From Acidobacteriota bacterium (lineage in GTDB: Bacteria > Acidobacteriota > Thermoanaerobaculia > Gp7-AA8 > JAHWKK01), in contig JAHWKK010000010.1 of NCBI GenBank assembly GCA_019347945.1, positions 62,001 to 126,000 on the forward strand: a DNA stretch of 64,000 nt. The letters are read 5' to 3'. A program made the position numbers and the translations under genes. The notes beneath the pieces were generated by a model. It ran no database searches and was not told the DNA's origin. It saw only the letters and a list, made by a program, of their open reading frames with translations. How positions within the stretch are numbered: position 1 is the first letter of the stretch; every line of letters starts with the position of its first letter. Shown piece after piece: positions 51,509 to 61,176 of the stretch.

Positions 51509-53311
51509 ATGAGAGCCGTTGCACCCCTGCTGATCTGCCTGGCTGGTTCAGCTGGTCTCGCTCAGGAGCCCCCCCTACCACCTCTGGTCCCGTGGGATGG
51601 TCAGACCCGCGAGCTCATCGTTCCGGCCGACGACCCCTGGATTACCCCGTCCGAACGAACCGGGCTGACCGAAACGCCCTCCTACGAGGAGACCGTCGCC
51701 TGGCTGGAAAGACTCGTCGCCGCCTCTCCGAAACTCCGGATGGTGACGATCGGGGAGAGCGGGGAGGGGCGCGACATCGTGATGGTGATTGCTTCGAACG
51801 AAGGCGCAGGCGATGCCCGGGCGCTCGCGGCCAACCGCCGCCCCACGGTGCTGGTTCACGGCGGGATCCATTCCGGCGAGATCGATGGCAAGGACGCGGG
51901 CCTGATGATCCTCCGCGGTCTGACCGTCGCGGGAAACAGCGCACACGGCATCGCTTCGCTTCTCGATCGGGTGAATCTTCTCTTCATCCCGATTCTCAAT
52001 GTCGACGGTCACGAGCGGTCGTCGAGATTCGGCCGGATCAATCAACGCGGTCCGGTCGAAATGGGGTGGCGGACCAACGCCCGCAACCTCAATCTCAATC
52101 GGGATTTCACCAAGCTCGATACCCCCGAAGTGCAGGCTCTGATTCGAACGATCGTCGAGTACGACCCGCACCTCTACATCGATGTTCACGTCACCGACGG
52201 CATCGACTACGAGTACGACATCACTTACGGATTCAACGGAACGCACTCGCACTCGCCTCACGGAAACGGCTGGCTCGCCAACGTCCTCCGGCCCGCGGTC
52301 GACGCCGCGCTCGCTCGCAGCGGTCACGTTCCGGGCCCTCTCGTCTTTCCAGCCGACGACGACGATCTTTCGGCCGGGATCTTCGAGTGGAATGCTCCAC
52401 CACGCTTTTCGAACGGATACGGGGATGCACGCCATCTCCCGTCGATCCTCGTCGAGAATCATTCGCTCGACCCGTACGATCAGCGCGTGCTCGGAACCTA
52501 CGTGTTTCTGCGAGAGGCGCTTCGAATCGCGGGTGAAGAGGGGAGTGCCCTGAGGCGGGCAATCGCCCGCGATCGTGCACTCGACCCGGAATCATTTCCA
52601 CTCGACTGGGGCTACTCCGAGACTCCCGGGACGATTGACTTCCGCGGCGTTCGGGGCGTGAGGCGCCTGTCAGGCCTTACCGGAGGCCTCTACACCGAGT
52701 GGACCGGCGAGCCCGTCATCGTGTCGATCCCGCTCCACCGGGAGATGGTGATCGCGGAGCAGGCCGCCCGGCCGGCCGCGTGGTGGATTCCGGCGGAGTG
52801 GTCGGACGTCATCGAGAACCTGCGAGCTCACGGAATCCTCATGGAGCCGGCTTCCGAGGCCGTGGAGCTCGATCTCGAAATGTACAGGCTGGTCGATCCC
52901 CGGCTGGCCGAATCAGCTTTCGAGGGCCGCGTCAGGCTGACGACCGGCATTTCACCTCTGATTCGGAAGGAGCGGATGCCCGCCGGTTCGGTCCGCGTCC
53001 CCGCGGATCAACCGCTCGCTGACCTCGCAGCGCTGCTGCTGGAACCTCTGTCGGAGGATTCGCTCCTTCAGTGGGGATTTTTCCATTCCATCCTCTCCCG
53101 CACGGAGTACATCGAAGCGTACGTGGTCGAGCCGCTGGCCCGGCGGATGATCGAGGAGAGTCCCGAGTTGTACGAGGAGTACCTCGCGGCCCTGGCAGGC
53201 GATCCGGAGCTCGCGGGCTCCGTTGCTGCGCGGCGTCGGTGGTTCTACGAGCGCTCGCCATGGATCGATGACCAGCATCTGCTCTATCCGGTCGGACGGG
53301 AGCTCCCCTGA
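51509..53311 (+). CDS. Secreted M14-family metallocarboxypeptidase
   Basis: A 600-residue zinc peptidase with a signal peptide (MRAVAPLLICLAGSAGLAQ). The peptidase domain (about residues 55-330) has zinc ligands in VHGGIHSGEIDGKD (HxxE), NVDGHER, NLNRDFTKLD and DVHVTDG (third ligand His). A catalytic Glu is probably in ILVENHSLDPYDQRVLGTYV. The C-terminal 250 residues are a conserved extension typical of Acidobacteriota-like M14 proteins. It should remove C-terminal residues from peptides in the periplasm. It is divergent from the diguanylate cyclase gene. Confidence 0.9.
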   Translation: MRAVAPLLICLAGSAGLAQEPPLPPLVPWDGQTRELIVPADDPWITPSERTGLTETPSYEETVAWLERLVAASPKLRMVTIGESGEGRDIVMVIASNEGAGDARALAANRRPTVLVHGGIHSGEIDGKDAGLMILRGLTVAGNSAHGIASLLDRVNLLFIPILNVDGHERSSRFGRINQRGPVEMGWRTNARNLNLNRDFTKLDTPEVQALIRTIVEYDPHLYIDVHVTDGIDYEYDITYGFNGTHSHSPHGNGWLANVLRPAVDAALARSGHVPGPLVFPADDDDLSAGIFEWNAPPRFSNGYGDARHLPSILVENHSLDPYDQRVLGTYVFLREALRIAGEEGSALRRAIARDRALDPESFPLDWGYSETPGTIDFRGVRGVRRLSGLTGGLYTEWTGEPVIVSIPLHREMVIAEQAARPAAWWIPAEWSDVIENLRAHGILMEPASEAVELDLEMYRLVDPRLAESAFEGRVRLTTGISPLIRKERMPAGSVRVPADQPLADLAALLLEPLSEDSLLQWGFFHSILSRTEYIEAYVVEPLARRMIEESPELYEEYLAALAGDPELAGSVAARRRWFYERSPWIDDQHLLYPVGRELP

Positions 53312-53340
53312 GCGGCGCGGCCGGCTATTCCGGAACGCCG

Positions 53341-53724
53341 TTGCCTCGAAAGCTCGGATTTCGTGAAGGCCAGAGGGTATCGATCATCAACGAGCCCGAA
53401 GACTTCATCACCGAAACGCTGGGCGAGCTCCCTGAGGGCATCGGATTTGTGGGAGCCCGAGCCGGTAATATCGACCTCTGCCTCCTCTTTTCAACTTCTG
53501 AGGCCCATCTGAGAAAGGCGCTTCCGTCGGTTCGAAAGCGGATCGCCAGCGATGGCGCGGTCTGGGTGTGCTGGCCGAAGAAAGCCTCGGGGCGCGATAC
53601 GAATCTCAGTTTCGACGTCGTCCAGCGAGTCGGCCTGGCGTGCGGGCTCGTAGACGTCAAGATCTGTGCCGTGGATGCCGTCTGGTCCGGCCTCCGCTTC
53701 GTCATCCGGCTCAGGGACCGGTAA
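53341..53724 (+). CDS. DUF3052 family protein
   Basis: A 127-residue protein with the complete DUF3052 pattern: LGFREGQRVSIINEPEDFIT, DLCLLFSTSEAHLRKALPSV, AVWVCWPKKASGRDTNLSFD, then LVDVKICAVDAVWSGLRFVI. It resembles a small methyltransferase-like fold without known activity. The start is TTG at 53341 (MPRKLGFREG). It lies 29 bp after the M14 gene on the same strand. Confidence 0.88.
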   Translation: MPRKLGFREGQRVSIINEPEDFITETLGELPEGIGFVGARAGNIDLCLLFSTSEAHLRKALPSVRKRIASDGAVWVCWPKKASGRDTNLSFDVVQRVGLACGLVDVKICAVDAVWSGLRFVIRLRDR

Positions 53725-53825
53725 GCCTGGAGCCCGACGTGGACCAGCTCGCCGGGTTTTCTTCGAGTTTGCTGCGATTTCGGGAAGAATCAGACGAACG
53801 GGCTGGTTACAATAACTGTCTAACA

Positions 53826-53909
53826 ACCCCGAAAAGGCAAGGCTCCGGCGACGGAGCTACGCAAAGTCACAGGGCTGGAATTCTCCAGTCAGCTGGGCTA
53901 CCGAAGGGT
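53826..53909 (+). ncRNA. Cyclic-di-GMP-I (GEMM-I) riboswitch
   Basis: The segment has the GEMM-I layout. P1 closes with ACCC (53826-53829) and GGGT (53906-53909). A GCAAGGC stretch leads into a perfect 6-bp P2, GCTCCG/CGGAGC, capped by a GCGA (GNRA) tetraloop at 53848-53851. Then ACGCAAAGTCACAGGGC, a P3 hairpin and CAGCTGGGCTACCGAAGGG complete the conserved core. It lies 55 bp before the GH18 gene, so this gene is probably controlled by c-di-GMP. The expression platform is not obvious. Confidence 0.85.
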
Positions 53910-53963
53910 GCGATGTCCTTGGGACCTCCACTCTGACTCGGGAACAAACGAGGAGTAGGGCCC

Positions 53964-55580
53964 ATGAGACATCGAGCTCTCGTCGCACTGTTCGCGCTGT
54001 TCACTACGCTTCCCGCGTTCGCATTCGAGCTTTCCGGCTGGATTCCCGCCTGGGACAAAGCCGCGCTCGAGTCCCTGCAGCTTCACGGAGCCATTCTGGA
54101 CGAGTCGAATCCAGTCTGGTACACGCTGGAAGCCGACGGTTCGATTGATAAGGTCTGGAACGCCGAGAATCCCTCCTGGCGAGCCGCGATGAGCGGCAGC
54201 AGACTCCTCCCCACGATCCAGAACTACGGGAACGGGGGCTTTGACGACGAGCGTGTGACGCGGATCATCTCCGATCCGGTCCTGCGGGCACGTCACATCG
54301 AGGATCTCGTGGTTCTGGTCGTCCAGAATGCATACGACGGCATCGACATCGATTACGAACGCATACCGGCGAGCTCGCGCGATGACTTTTCGGCTTTCGT
54401 CACGGAGTTGGCCCGGGAGCTTCACGCCACGGGAAAGCTTCTCTCCGTGACCGTCCATCCCAAGACGTCAGCCTCGCAGGACTGGCGCGGACCGGGTGGC
54501 CAGGACTGGCCGGTGATCGGAGCTGCGGCCGACAGCGTGAAGATCATGGCCTACGACTATCACTGGTCGACCAGTACGGCCGGGGCTCTGTCGCCTCTTT
54601 CCTGGGTCACGGATGTCGCACGCTATGCCACCAATTCGATCCCTGCCTCGAAGGTCGTCATGGGGCTGCCGTGGTACGGATACGACTGGCTCGGCAATCG
54701 TGGAACCGCTGTGACGTGGAAACAGGCTACCGCGCTGGCGAAGTCGAACAACGTCACCCCCGTGCGCGACGCCGATGGTGAGCTGACGTTCTCCTACGAT
54801 GGACGCACCGTCTTCTTTCAGGATGCCGAGAGCTATCGTCTGAAGATCAATGCGATCCTGAAAGTGGCGCCCGGTATCGGCGGGATCACGCAGTGGAGGC
54901 TCGGTGATGAAGATGCCGCGTCCTGGAACGTGATCCGCGATCTCCGCGGGGAGACGGTCATCGTGGCTGCGCCCGCTCCGGAGTTCGAGCTCCGCGGACT
55001 GCGTACGGCCAGGCTCAGCAGCGGGTCGTCGCTGTCGCTCGAGTACGAGGTCGAACGCCTCAACAGCTTCGACGATCCGGTGAACGTGAAGATCACCTCT
55101 ACTTCGCCGGTCGTCGATGCGCGCCTCGCCCGGACTTTGCTCCATCCGGGAGAGCGTACGGTTCTGACACTCACCGCGGTGGAAGCGGGCTCCGGCTCGA
55201 TCCGTCTGCAGTTCGAGTCGGAAGGCGTCCGTCGCTATCTCGATCTGGCCGTAACGGTCGAGGCAGATCCTCTGCAGCTTTCGATCGAAGGGCCGTCTAG
55301 CGTGAGGCTGAAGAATGGTGAAGCGACGACGCTTCCGTATCGTGTGATCACGAACCGCAAGCCTTCGTCCAGACAGCTTTCCGTCACGATCGCGTCTCCT
55401 GAGGCCTTCGATATCGCAACTTCCGAGGATGGGTCCCTCGTGAACACGCAGGTGCACGCGCGGCAGGCGAAGCCGGGTCGCTACGCTCTGACCGTTCGGG
55501 TGGAAGCGGAGGGTGTGATCCGCGAGATGGTGACGTTCGTCGAGATCGAGAACACGCGGCGTCGCGGCACACGGCGCTAA
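53964..55580 (+). CDS. Secreted GH18-family glycoside hydrolase (chitinase/YaaH-like)
   Basis: A 538-residue protein with a signal peptide (MRHRALVALFALFTTLPAFA). The GH18 barrel (about residues 22-335) has the catalytic motif YDGIDIDYERIP with Glu as acid, IMAYDYHWSTSTAGALSPLS, MGLPWYGYDW and GGITQWRLGDED near the end. This variant is closest to the spore-germination YaaH/SleL type, which cleaves peptidoglycan or chitin oligomers. The C-terminal 200 residues are two beta-sandwich-like regions. AGGAGTAGGG precedes the ATG. A c-di-GMP riboswitch lies upstream. Confidence 0.9.
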   Translation: MRHRALVALFALFTTLPAFAFELSGWIPAWDKAALESLQLHGAILDESNPVWYTLEADGSIDKVWNAENPSWRAAMSGSRLLPTIQNYGNGGFDDERVTRIISDPVLRARHIEDLVVLVVQNAYDGIDIDYERIPASSRDDFSAFVTELARELHATGKLLSVTVHPKTSASQDWRGPGGQDWPVIGAAADSVKIMAYDYHWSTSTAGALSPLSWVTDVARYATNSIPASKVVMGLPWYGYDWLGNRGTAVTWKQATALAKSNNVTPVRDADGELTFSYDGRTVFFQDAESYRLKINAILKVAPGIGGITQWRLGDEDAASWNVIRDLRGETVIVAAPAPEFELRGLRTARLSSGSSLSLEYEVERLNSFDDPVNVKITSTSPVVDARLARTLLHPGERTVLTLTAVEAGSGSIRLQFESEGVRRYLDLAVTVEADPLQLSIEGPSSVRLKNGEATTLPYRVITNRKPSSRQLSVTIASPEAFDIATSEDGSLVNTQVHARQAKPGRYALTVRVEAEGVIREMVTFVEIENTRRRGTRR

Positions 55581-55641
55581 TCGCAGCAGCTCAGACAGAA
55601 GTAGACGTTTCATGAATCATTCGGGTTAAGCTGGGGTAAAC

Positions 55642-58600
55642 GTGGACCAGCTCTCGTTCGAATTCACGAATGCCCCGGAAGATGCAGACTCGCTGAGCCG
55701 GCGCCGTATCCGTGAGGATCTCGACAAGACCTTCATCGTGGAGGCTTCCGCCGGCACGGGAAAGACCACCATGCTCATCGCCCGGATGGTCGCTCTGGTG
55801 GAAACTGGAAACGCGAGAGCGGGTGAGCTTTGTGCGATCACGTTCACAAAGAAGGCCGCGCAGGAGCTGATCTCGAAGTTCCAGGAGGCGCTCGAAGGAC
55901 GCGCGTCCGAATGTCAGGGCCCGCCGCTCGAACGGATCGAACAGGCCCTCGACGAAAGAAGCTCCGCGTTCATCGGAACGATTCACGCATTTTGCGCGCG
56001 GATGCTGCGAGAGCGTCCGGTGGAGGGGGGCGTCCCACCGGATTTCGAGGAGCTCGACGCCGACCAGGGAGCGGCCTTCGACCAGCTCGTCTGGGAGGAG
56101 TGGGTCGAAAAGGCGCTGGCTCTTGGCAACGATGACCTCCTCGAGCTCAGACGAGCCGGTATCCGTACGAGCGATCTCACGGGGGCGTTCAACTGGGCCT
56201 GTGGCAACCTCGACGTCGTTCTCGAGGAGGTGGACCGACCGAAGCCCGATCTCCTGAAGACCGTTTCGGATCTGCTCACCTGGATCGAGACCATCCCGGC
56301 GGTCCTGCCCGCAAGAAGCGATGCGTCACTGGCCAGGGCGATCGAGCAGACCCGAGGGATCGTGAGCGGCGCCGAAAGCATCAGCGATCACGTAGCGGTG
56401 CGAGTTCTCTCCCTCTTCGAATCGAGCTCGGTCAACGACGGACCGAAAACGTGGGATGGGGAGTCGGATCTTCGGAAGCGTCTGAACCGGGAGATGGACA
56501 AACAGTTGCGCCCCGCCATCCGCCGGGCACTCACCGAATGGAGAGCCTGGCTCTACCCCATGGTCGTCCGCGTGGTTCGACCGGCTGCAGAGCTGGCGGC
56601 GACCCGTCGCCGCGAGAGCGGAAAGCTCAGCTTTCACGATCTGCTCATGCTCGCACGCAGGCTGCTCGCCGATCATCCGGAGGTGCGGGAGTTCTTCCGG
56701 AAGAAGTATCGCTATTTTCTCGTCGACGAGTTTCAGGATACGGATCCGATCCAGACCGACATTGTCTTTCTGCTCGCGGGCGACCTCTCCGCGTCGCCGG
56801 GAAATCTCTTCATCGTCGGCGATCCCAAGCAATCGATTTATCGCTTCCGACGGGCCGACATCGCGCTGTACATGCGGGTTCGCGAACGGATCATCGCTGC
56901 CGGAGGCGAAATCCTGCAGCTCACGAAAAGCTTTCGTTCCCTCCCTTCCATCTGCGAGCACGTCAACGAGGTCGGGCGTGACTTTTTCCCCGACGAGCCG
57001 ACCGACCGGCAGGCTGGTTTCGCCGGGCTCGAATCGAGCCGCGAGGACACGGGTACCCCGGGTGTTTATGGACGGGTGACGAGCGACGAAGAAGCCCCAC
57101 GTCAGATCGCGAGGCTGATCTTCGACACTCGTTTCGGCAGCGCACCGAAGCTTCGCGTCGGTCCGGCTCCAGCCTGGCGGGATTTTCTCGTTCTCACGTG
57201 GGACACACTTCGCATCCAGAAGATCGCCGATGAGCTCGAGGCGCTCGCAATACCGCATCGGGTGACCGGTGGCGACACGTTCCGCGACTCTTCTGAACTT
57301 CGGCTCCTCCATCGAATGCTCCAGGCGATGATCGATCCGAACGACGAGGTCGCGCTGCTCGCCTACCTCCGTCTCGTCTGCGGGATCAGCGATGACGATC
57401 TGTACAGGCATCGGAAGGCTGGAGGCCGATGGAGCTTCTCGGCGGCGGTTCCGGACGATTCACCCGAAACGATCAGGAGCGCGTTCGAGCTGCTGCTCGG
57501 CTTTCACGAAGAGGGTCTCGAGCTCCCTCCGGCCGCCCTGATCGGGAGGGTACTCGACAGGACCGGTCTGCTGAGCGAGACGCTGATCCAGGATCGTTCT
57601 TCCACCAGAGCGGGCGTCATTCTGCAGTTCCAGTCATGGGCGCGCGAACTGTCTGCCAACGGAGGAGCGACGCTTCCCGAAATCGTCGACGAGCTCGGAC
57701 GCCTCCTCGAATCCGATACCGAGATCGCCAGACACGCCCTCGGAGCCGGGAACGAGGATGCCGTCCGGCTGATGAATCTGCATCAGGCAAAGGGGCTCGA
57801 GTCGCGGGTGGTCATGCTTGCTCATGTCGACAAGAAGATTCAGACCAAACCCGTCACCGAGGTCGTGACTCGAGATCACGATTCATCGGAGGAGCCACGG
57901 GCACGGATCGCCGTCGTTCGGAAGATGGGATACACCAAACGGGCGATCGCCGCACCAGACGGCTGGGATGAATCCGAGCAGAGCGAGCGGGCGTTTCTCG
58001 AAGCCGAGCGTCAACGGCTCCTCTACGTCGCTGCGACGCGCGCCCGGGATGTTCTCGTCGTTGAATCGGGCCTCTCTTCCAGGAAAGACATCGTCGGACG
58101 ATGGAAGGATCTCGTCCCGCCGGACCTCCCCCTCATCGATCCTCCTGAAAAGCTGCCCGACCCGGCGCGAACACCCGATCCGATCGAGCCGGGAGACTGG
58201 GGCGCCGTTTCCGGGGAGATCGAACGCTCACGCCGTGCCATGCGGGAGGTCACCCATCCCGACACGTCCGTCACGGCCGGCAGGCACGCAGCGGTTCCAG
58301 TTGGTGCGGCCGGGCGCGGCCATCGGTGGGGGAGTGTAGTGCACATGGTGCTCGAGGGGCTTTCGAAGGATCCCGGATCGGATCTCGCGATCCTCGCCAG
58401 AAATGCACTGACCGAGGAGGGCCTCGCGAGCTCGCTCGAAGACGAAGTCCTCGAATGGGTCGAGCGCTTTAGAGCTTCCCCCCTCTGGAAGCGGGCGGAG
58501 AGGAGCCGACGAAGGTTCGTCGAGGTGCCGATGGCATGGCCGGAGACGCTTCCGGATGGAACGTCCCGGGTGGTGCACGGCGTCATCGATCTCGTGTTTT

Positions 58601-58788
58601 TCGACGAGGGGCGCTGGACCGTGGTGGACTACAAGACCGACGCGACGGCGGGGCGGCTCGGTGGGCTGATCGAGGCCTATTCTCCGCAAATCCGGGCATA
58701 CGTCGAAGCCTGGAGCGCGGTCACGGGGGAGAAGGCATCCGGGATGCTCTACTTTCTCGACGGGGCTCTCGAAATCGCGGTCTCCTGA
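55642..58788 (+). CDS. UvrD-type helicase fused to a RecB-like nuclease (AddA-like)
   Basis: A 1048-residue double-strand-break repair helicase-nuclease. Walker A is ASAGTGKTT with Lys41. Motif II is FLVDEFQDTDPIQ near residue 370, and IVGDPKQSIYRFRRADI follows. The 2A/2B region contains HQAKGLESRVVMLA and LLYVAATRARDVLVV. The C-terminal nuclease has VVHGVIDLVFFDEGRW and VVDYKTDATAG, the GxxDxx and (D/E)xK motifs of RecB nucleases, so both activities should be present. No addB-like partner is adjacent. The start is GTG at 55642. Confidence 0.92.
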   Translation: MDQLSFEFTNAPEDADSLSRRRIREDLDKTFIVEASAGTGKTTMLIARMVALVETGNARAGELCAITFTKKAAQELISKFQEALEGRASECQGPPLERIEQALDERSSAFIGTIHAFCARMLRERPVEGGVPPDFEELDADQGAAFDQLVWEEWVEKALALGNDDLLELRRAGIRTSDLTGAFNWACGNLDVVLEEVDRPKPDLLKTVSDLLTWIETIPAVLPARSDASLARAIEQTRGIVSGAESISDHVAVRVLSLFESSSVNDGPKTWDGESDLRKRLNREMDKQLRPAIRRALTEWRAWLYPMVVRVVRPAAELAATRRRESGKLSFHDLLMLARRLLADHPEVREFFRKKYRYFLVDEFQDTDPIQTDIVFLLAGDLSASPGNLFIVGDPKQSIYRFRRADIALYMRVRERIIAAGGEILQLTKSFRSLPSICEHVNEVGRDFFPDEPTDRQAGFAGLESSREDTGTPGVYGRVTSDEEAPRQIARLIFDTRFGSAPKLRVGPAPAWRDFLVLTWDTLRIQKIADELEALAIPHRVTGGDTFRDSSELRLLHRMLQAMIDPNDEVALLAYLRLVCGISDDDLYRHRKAGGRWSFSAAVPDDSPETIRSAFELLLGFHEEGLELPPAALIGRVLDRTGLLSETLIQDRSSTRAGVILQFQSWARELSANGGATLPEIVDELGRLLESDTEIARHALGAGNEDAVRLMNLHQAKGLESRVVMLAHVDKKIQTKPVTEVVTRDHDSSEEPRARIAVVRKMGYTKRAIAAPDGWDESEQSERAFLEAERQRLLYVAATRARDVLVVESGLSSRKDIVGRWKDLVPPDLPLIDPPEKLPDPARTPDPIEPGDWGAVSGEIERSRRAMREVTHPDTSVTAGRHAAVPVGAAGRGHRWGSVVHMVLEGLSKDPGSDLAILARNALTEEGLASSLEDEVLEWVERFRASPLWKRAERSRRRFVEVPMAWPETLPDGTSRVVHGVIDLVFFDEGRWTVVDYKTDATAGRLGGLIEAYSPQIRAYVEAWSAVTGEKASGMLYFLDGALEIAVS

Positions 58789-58850
58789 AAAGCTTCCCCG
58801 GCTGGCGCCGTCTTTGCGTTCAGAGACACGGGAGCAAAGGAGACCTACCG

Positions 58851-60695
58851 ATGAAACGACTTCCCGTATTGTTGATGGCTGCAGCGCTGGTCATCCCGGC
58901 GTTCGCTCAGGAGACCACTGTCAGTGGCGCGGAGCAGGCGCTTGCACGAGCCGAAGCGCGTCTCCAGCTTGCGGCGATGGCTGGTGCCAGGTCCTACGCA
59001 AGTGCGCTCTATGACGAGGCAAGGATGCGAGTAGACTACGCCCGCACCAACCTCTCGAGCTCGAACAACGAAACCCGAAACGCTGCGATCCGAGCGGCGG
59101 TCGAGGGGTGGAGAGCAGCCGAGGCCGCAGAGGCGAAGGCGAAATGGCTTTCGTCGACCGATCAGATCAGGACTCTCCGCGCGGAGATCGAGCGCCTCGG
59201 AGGAAGTGTGCCGGCGATGATGCTGGTCGATGAGCCCTCCGTGACGATTCAGAGGTCCGAGGAATCGAGCGCCAGAATCGCGGATGCCGAAGCGGCATTG
59301 AGTCGGGCCAAGGCGCTCGATGCCGAACGCTTCATCGGCGAAGACCTTTTCTATGCAGAAGACATTCTCGACTCGGCCCGAGGCATTGCCAGGAGGCAAA
59401 AACAGAGCACGACGGCGAACCACCTCGCCTACATCGCCGAGATGATCGGACGCCGGGGGGAGTATCTCGCGAGGCTGGACACGGTGAGCGATGTGGTGCC
59501 CGAGCTTCGCACCGAGCGCGCCGAGCTTCTTCAGGCTGACCTCGACCGGCGGGCTGAACAGATGCAGCGAGAAAGGTATGAATCCGAACGACGTGCCGCT
59601 GAGCTCCGCGAGCAACTCGCGCGCGAGCGAAGCCAGCGTGCGGCCGAGGGCGAGGAGCTCGCCCGGCTGCGGCGGCAGCTCCGTGAACAGCAGGAAATCT
59701 TCGCGGCGACCCTCAGTGCAGACCGAACGGCACGACTGACTGCCGCGAGGCGTCTCGACGATCTCAGACTTCAATACGAAGCCGCTCTTTCCGACTCAGC
59801 GAACCGGGACGCGGGCGAAATCGAAAGGCTTCGGCAGCAGGTCGAGGAACAGCAGCTCCGTCTCGCTCAGCTCCGTTCCCGGGAGATCCAGTCGGAGCGG
59901 GCACTGATGAACGAGCTGGATCTACTTCGATCCGAGCTGCAGAGGGAGCGTGCTTCAGGCAACGTCTCCGAGGAAGTCGTTCGCGAACGGGAGCGCTTCA
60001 TCACGGCTCAGAGCGAGGAGATCGAGAGACTGCGACAGGAGCGCGTCCAGGAAGAGCAGAACCGGCAGCGGGTTCGCGAAGAATACGAGCGTCGCGTGGC
60101 GGCCAGCGAATCGCGGCTGCGTGAGGTTCAGCTCGAGGCAGAGCGGCTCGAGAGTGCGGTTGCCCTCGAGAGGGAGCGCGCGGAGGAAGCGGAACGCCAA
60201 CTTGCCGCGATGCGGGCAGAGATGGAACGACGCGAGACCGAAACCGCTCGATTGGCAGAAGAACGCGCCGCCCGACTGCGTGCGATGGAAGCCCGGCTGT
60301 CCGAGCTCGCGGAAACGCGACGCGAGGAGCGCGGCTTCATCGTCACCCTGCCCGGTCTCTACTTCGATACCGGAAGGGCAACGCTCAAGCAGGGAGTAAG
60401 GGCAAATCTACAGAAGATCGCCGAGCTCGTAGAGGAGGTGCCCGAAGCAGTCATCGTCGTCGAGGGCCACACGGATTCGGTTGGAAGCGAAGCATCGAAT
60501 CAGAATCTGTCCGAGCGTCGCGCGGTCGCCGTGAAGGATTTTCTCGTCAGGGAAGGCGTCTCGCCGCTGGCGATCACCACGGTCGGGCGAGGCGAAAACC
60601 AGCCGATTGCTTCGAACGATACGGCCTCCGGACGTGCGCAGAACCGTCGCGTCGAGCTCGTCATCTCGATGCGCGACGCCGGTCAGACCCAGTAG
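58851..60695 (+). CDS. OmpA-family protein with a long coiled coil
   Basis: A 614-residue envelope protein. A signal peptide (MKRLPVLLMAAALVIPAFAQ) precedes a DUF4398-like helical part (residues about 25-200) and a long charged coiled coil (about 225-500). The C-terminal OmpA domain has LPGLYFDTGRATLKQG, VEGHTDSVGSEASNQNLSER and ITTVGRGENQPIASNDTASG with NRRVELVI; it binds peptidoglycan noncovalently. There is no N-terminal barrel. The coiled coil could span the periplasm. The ATG at 58851 follows an AAAGGAGA ribosome-binding site. Confidence 0.92.
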   Translation: MKRLPVLLMAAALVIPAFAQETTVSGAEQALARAEARLQLAAMAGARSYASALYDEARMRVDYARTNLSSSNNETRNAAIRAAVEGWRAAEAAEAKAKWLSSTDQIRTLRAEIERLGGSVPAMMLVDEPSVTIQRSEESSARIADAEAALSRAKALDAERFIGEDLFYAEDILDSARGIARRQKQSTTANHLAYIAEMIGRRGEYLARLDTVSDVVPELRTERAELLQADLDRRAEQMQRERYESERRAAELREQLARERSQRAAEGEELARLRRQLREQQEIFAATLSADRTARLTAARRLDDLRLQYEAALSDSANRDAGEIERLRQQVEEQQLRLAQLRSREIQSERALMNELDLLRSELQRERASGNVSEEVVRERERFITAQSEEIERLRQERVQEEQNRQRVREEYERRVAASESRLREVQLEAERLESAVALERERAEEAERQLAAMRAEMERRETETARLAEERAARLRAMEARLSELAETRREERGFIVTLPGLYFDTGRATLKQGVRANLQKIAELVEEVPEAVIVVEGHTDSVGSEASNQNLSERRAVAVKDFLVREGVSPLAITTVGRGENQPIASNDTASGRAQNRRVELVISMRDAGQTQ

Positions 60696-60725
60696 GAAGC
60701 GGCCGAAACGCGAGCAGCTCGCGGC

Positions 60726-60830
60726 TCAGGGAGCGCTGGAAGGCGGCGGTAGCACATCGTCGTCACCAGCGCCGTACCCTGAATCCGAGCGATCGGTCCG
60801 CAGGAACGCTTCGCCACCGATCCCCGCCAT
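60726..60830 (-). CDS. Possible 34-residue peptide (tentative)
   Basis: A short frame from ATG at 60830, 41 bp after the end of the upstream small gene, reads MAGIGGEAFLRTDRSDSGYG and ends in DDDVLPPPSSAP. The Gly/Asp/Pro-rich composition is low-complexity. It may be a small peptide or the frameshifted tail of the neighbouring gene. Nothing identifies a family. Confidence 0.25.
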   Translation of the reverse strand: MAGIGGEAFLRTDRSDSGYGAGDDDVLPPPSSAP

Positions 60831-60870
60831 TGGCTTCGTTTCCGGATTGCCTGACGAATCGAGGAACCCC

Positions 60871-61134
60871 TCAGTTCGCAACTTCGCGCAATCCCTCCTT
60901 CTCGGCGGGGATCGGATCATTCGAGCGGTCGAGCCGGACCACGACCCAGCCCGCTTCCCGTCGCTCGACCTCGATGTAAACCGAGCGCCACATACCCTCG
61001 ACATTCTCTCCCCAGCCGAATCGCCGGTCCGACCAGGCCCGGGGAGGTACGCCCTCCGACTGGAGTTTCGCCTCCACCATGGCAATCACCTCTTCAGGTC
61101 CTGTGTGGTCGCATCCCATGCCGCTGGTTCGCAT
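60871..61134 (-). CDS. Small hypothetical protein
   Basis: An 87-residue frame with start at 61134 (MRTSGMGCDHTGPEEVIAMV). It appears to contain an alpha-beta unit: EEVIAMVEAKLQSEGV, then WRSVYIEVERREAGWVVVRL. A divergent AT-rich stretch (TATATTAAT) lies between it and the TPR gene on the other strand and could hold both promoters. No family is recognised. Low codon-level evidence against it being real; moderate confidence. Confidence 0.5.
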   Translation of the reverse strand: MRTSGMGCDHTGPEEVIAMVEAKLQSEGVPPRAWSDRRFGWGENVEGMWRSVYIEVERREAGWVVVRLDRSNDPIPAEKEGLREVAN

Positions 61135-61176
61135 TAAGTCGGAGTCGCGCTATATTAATCCGTCAGGAGGTCAGGA

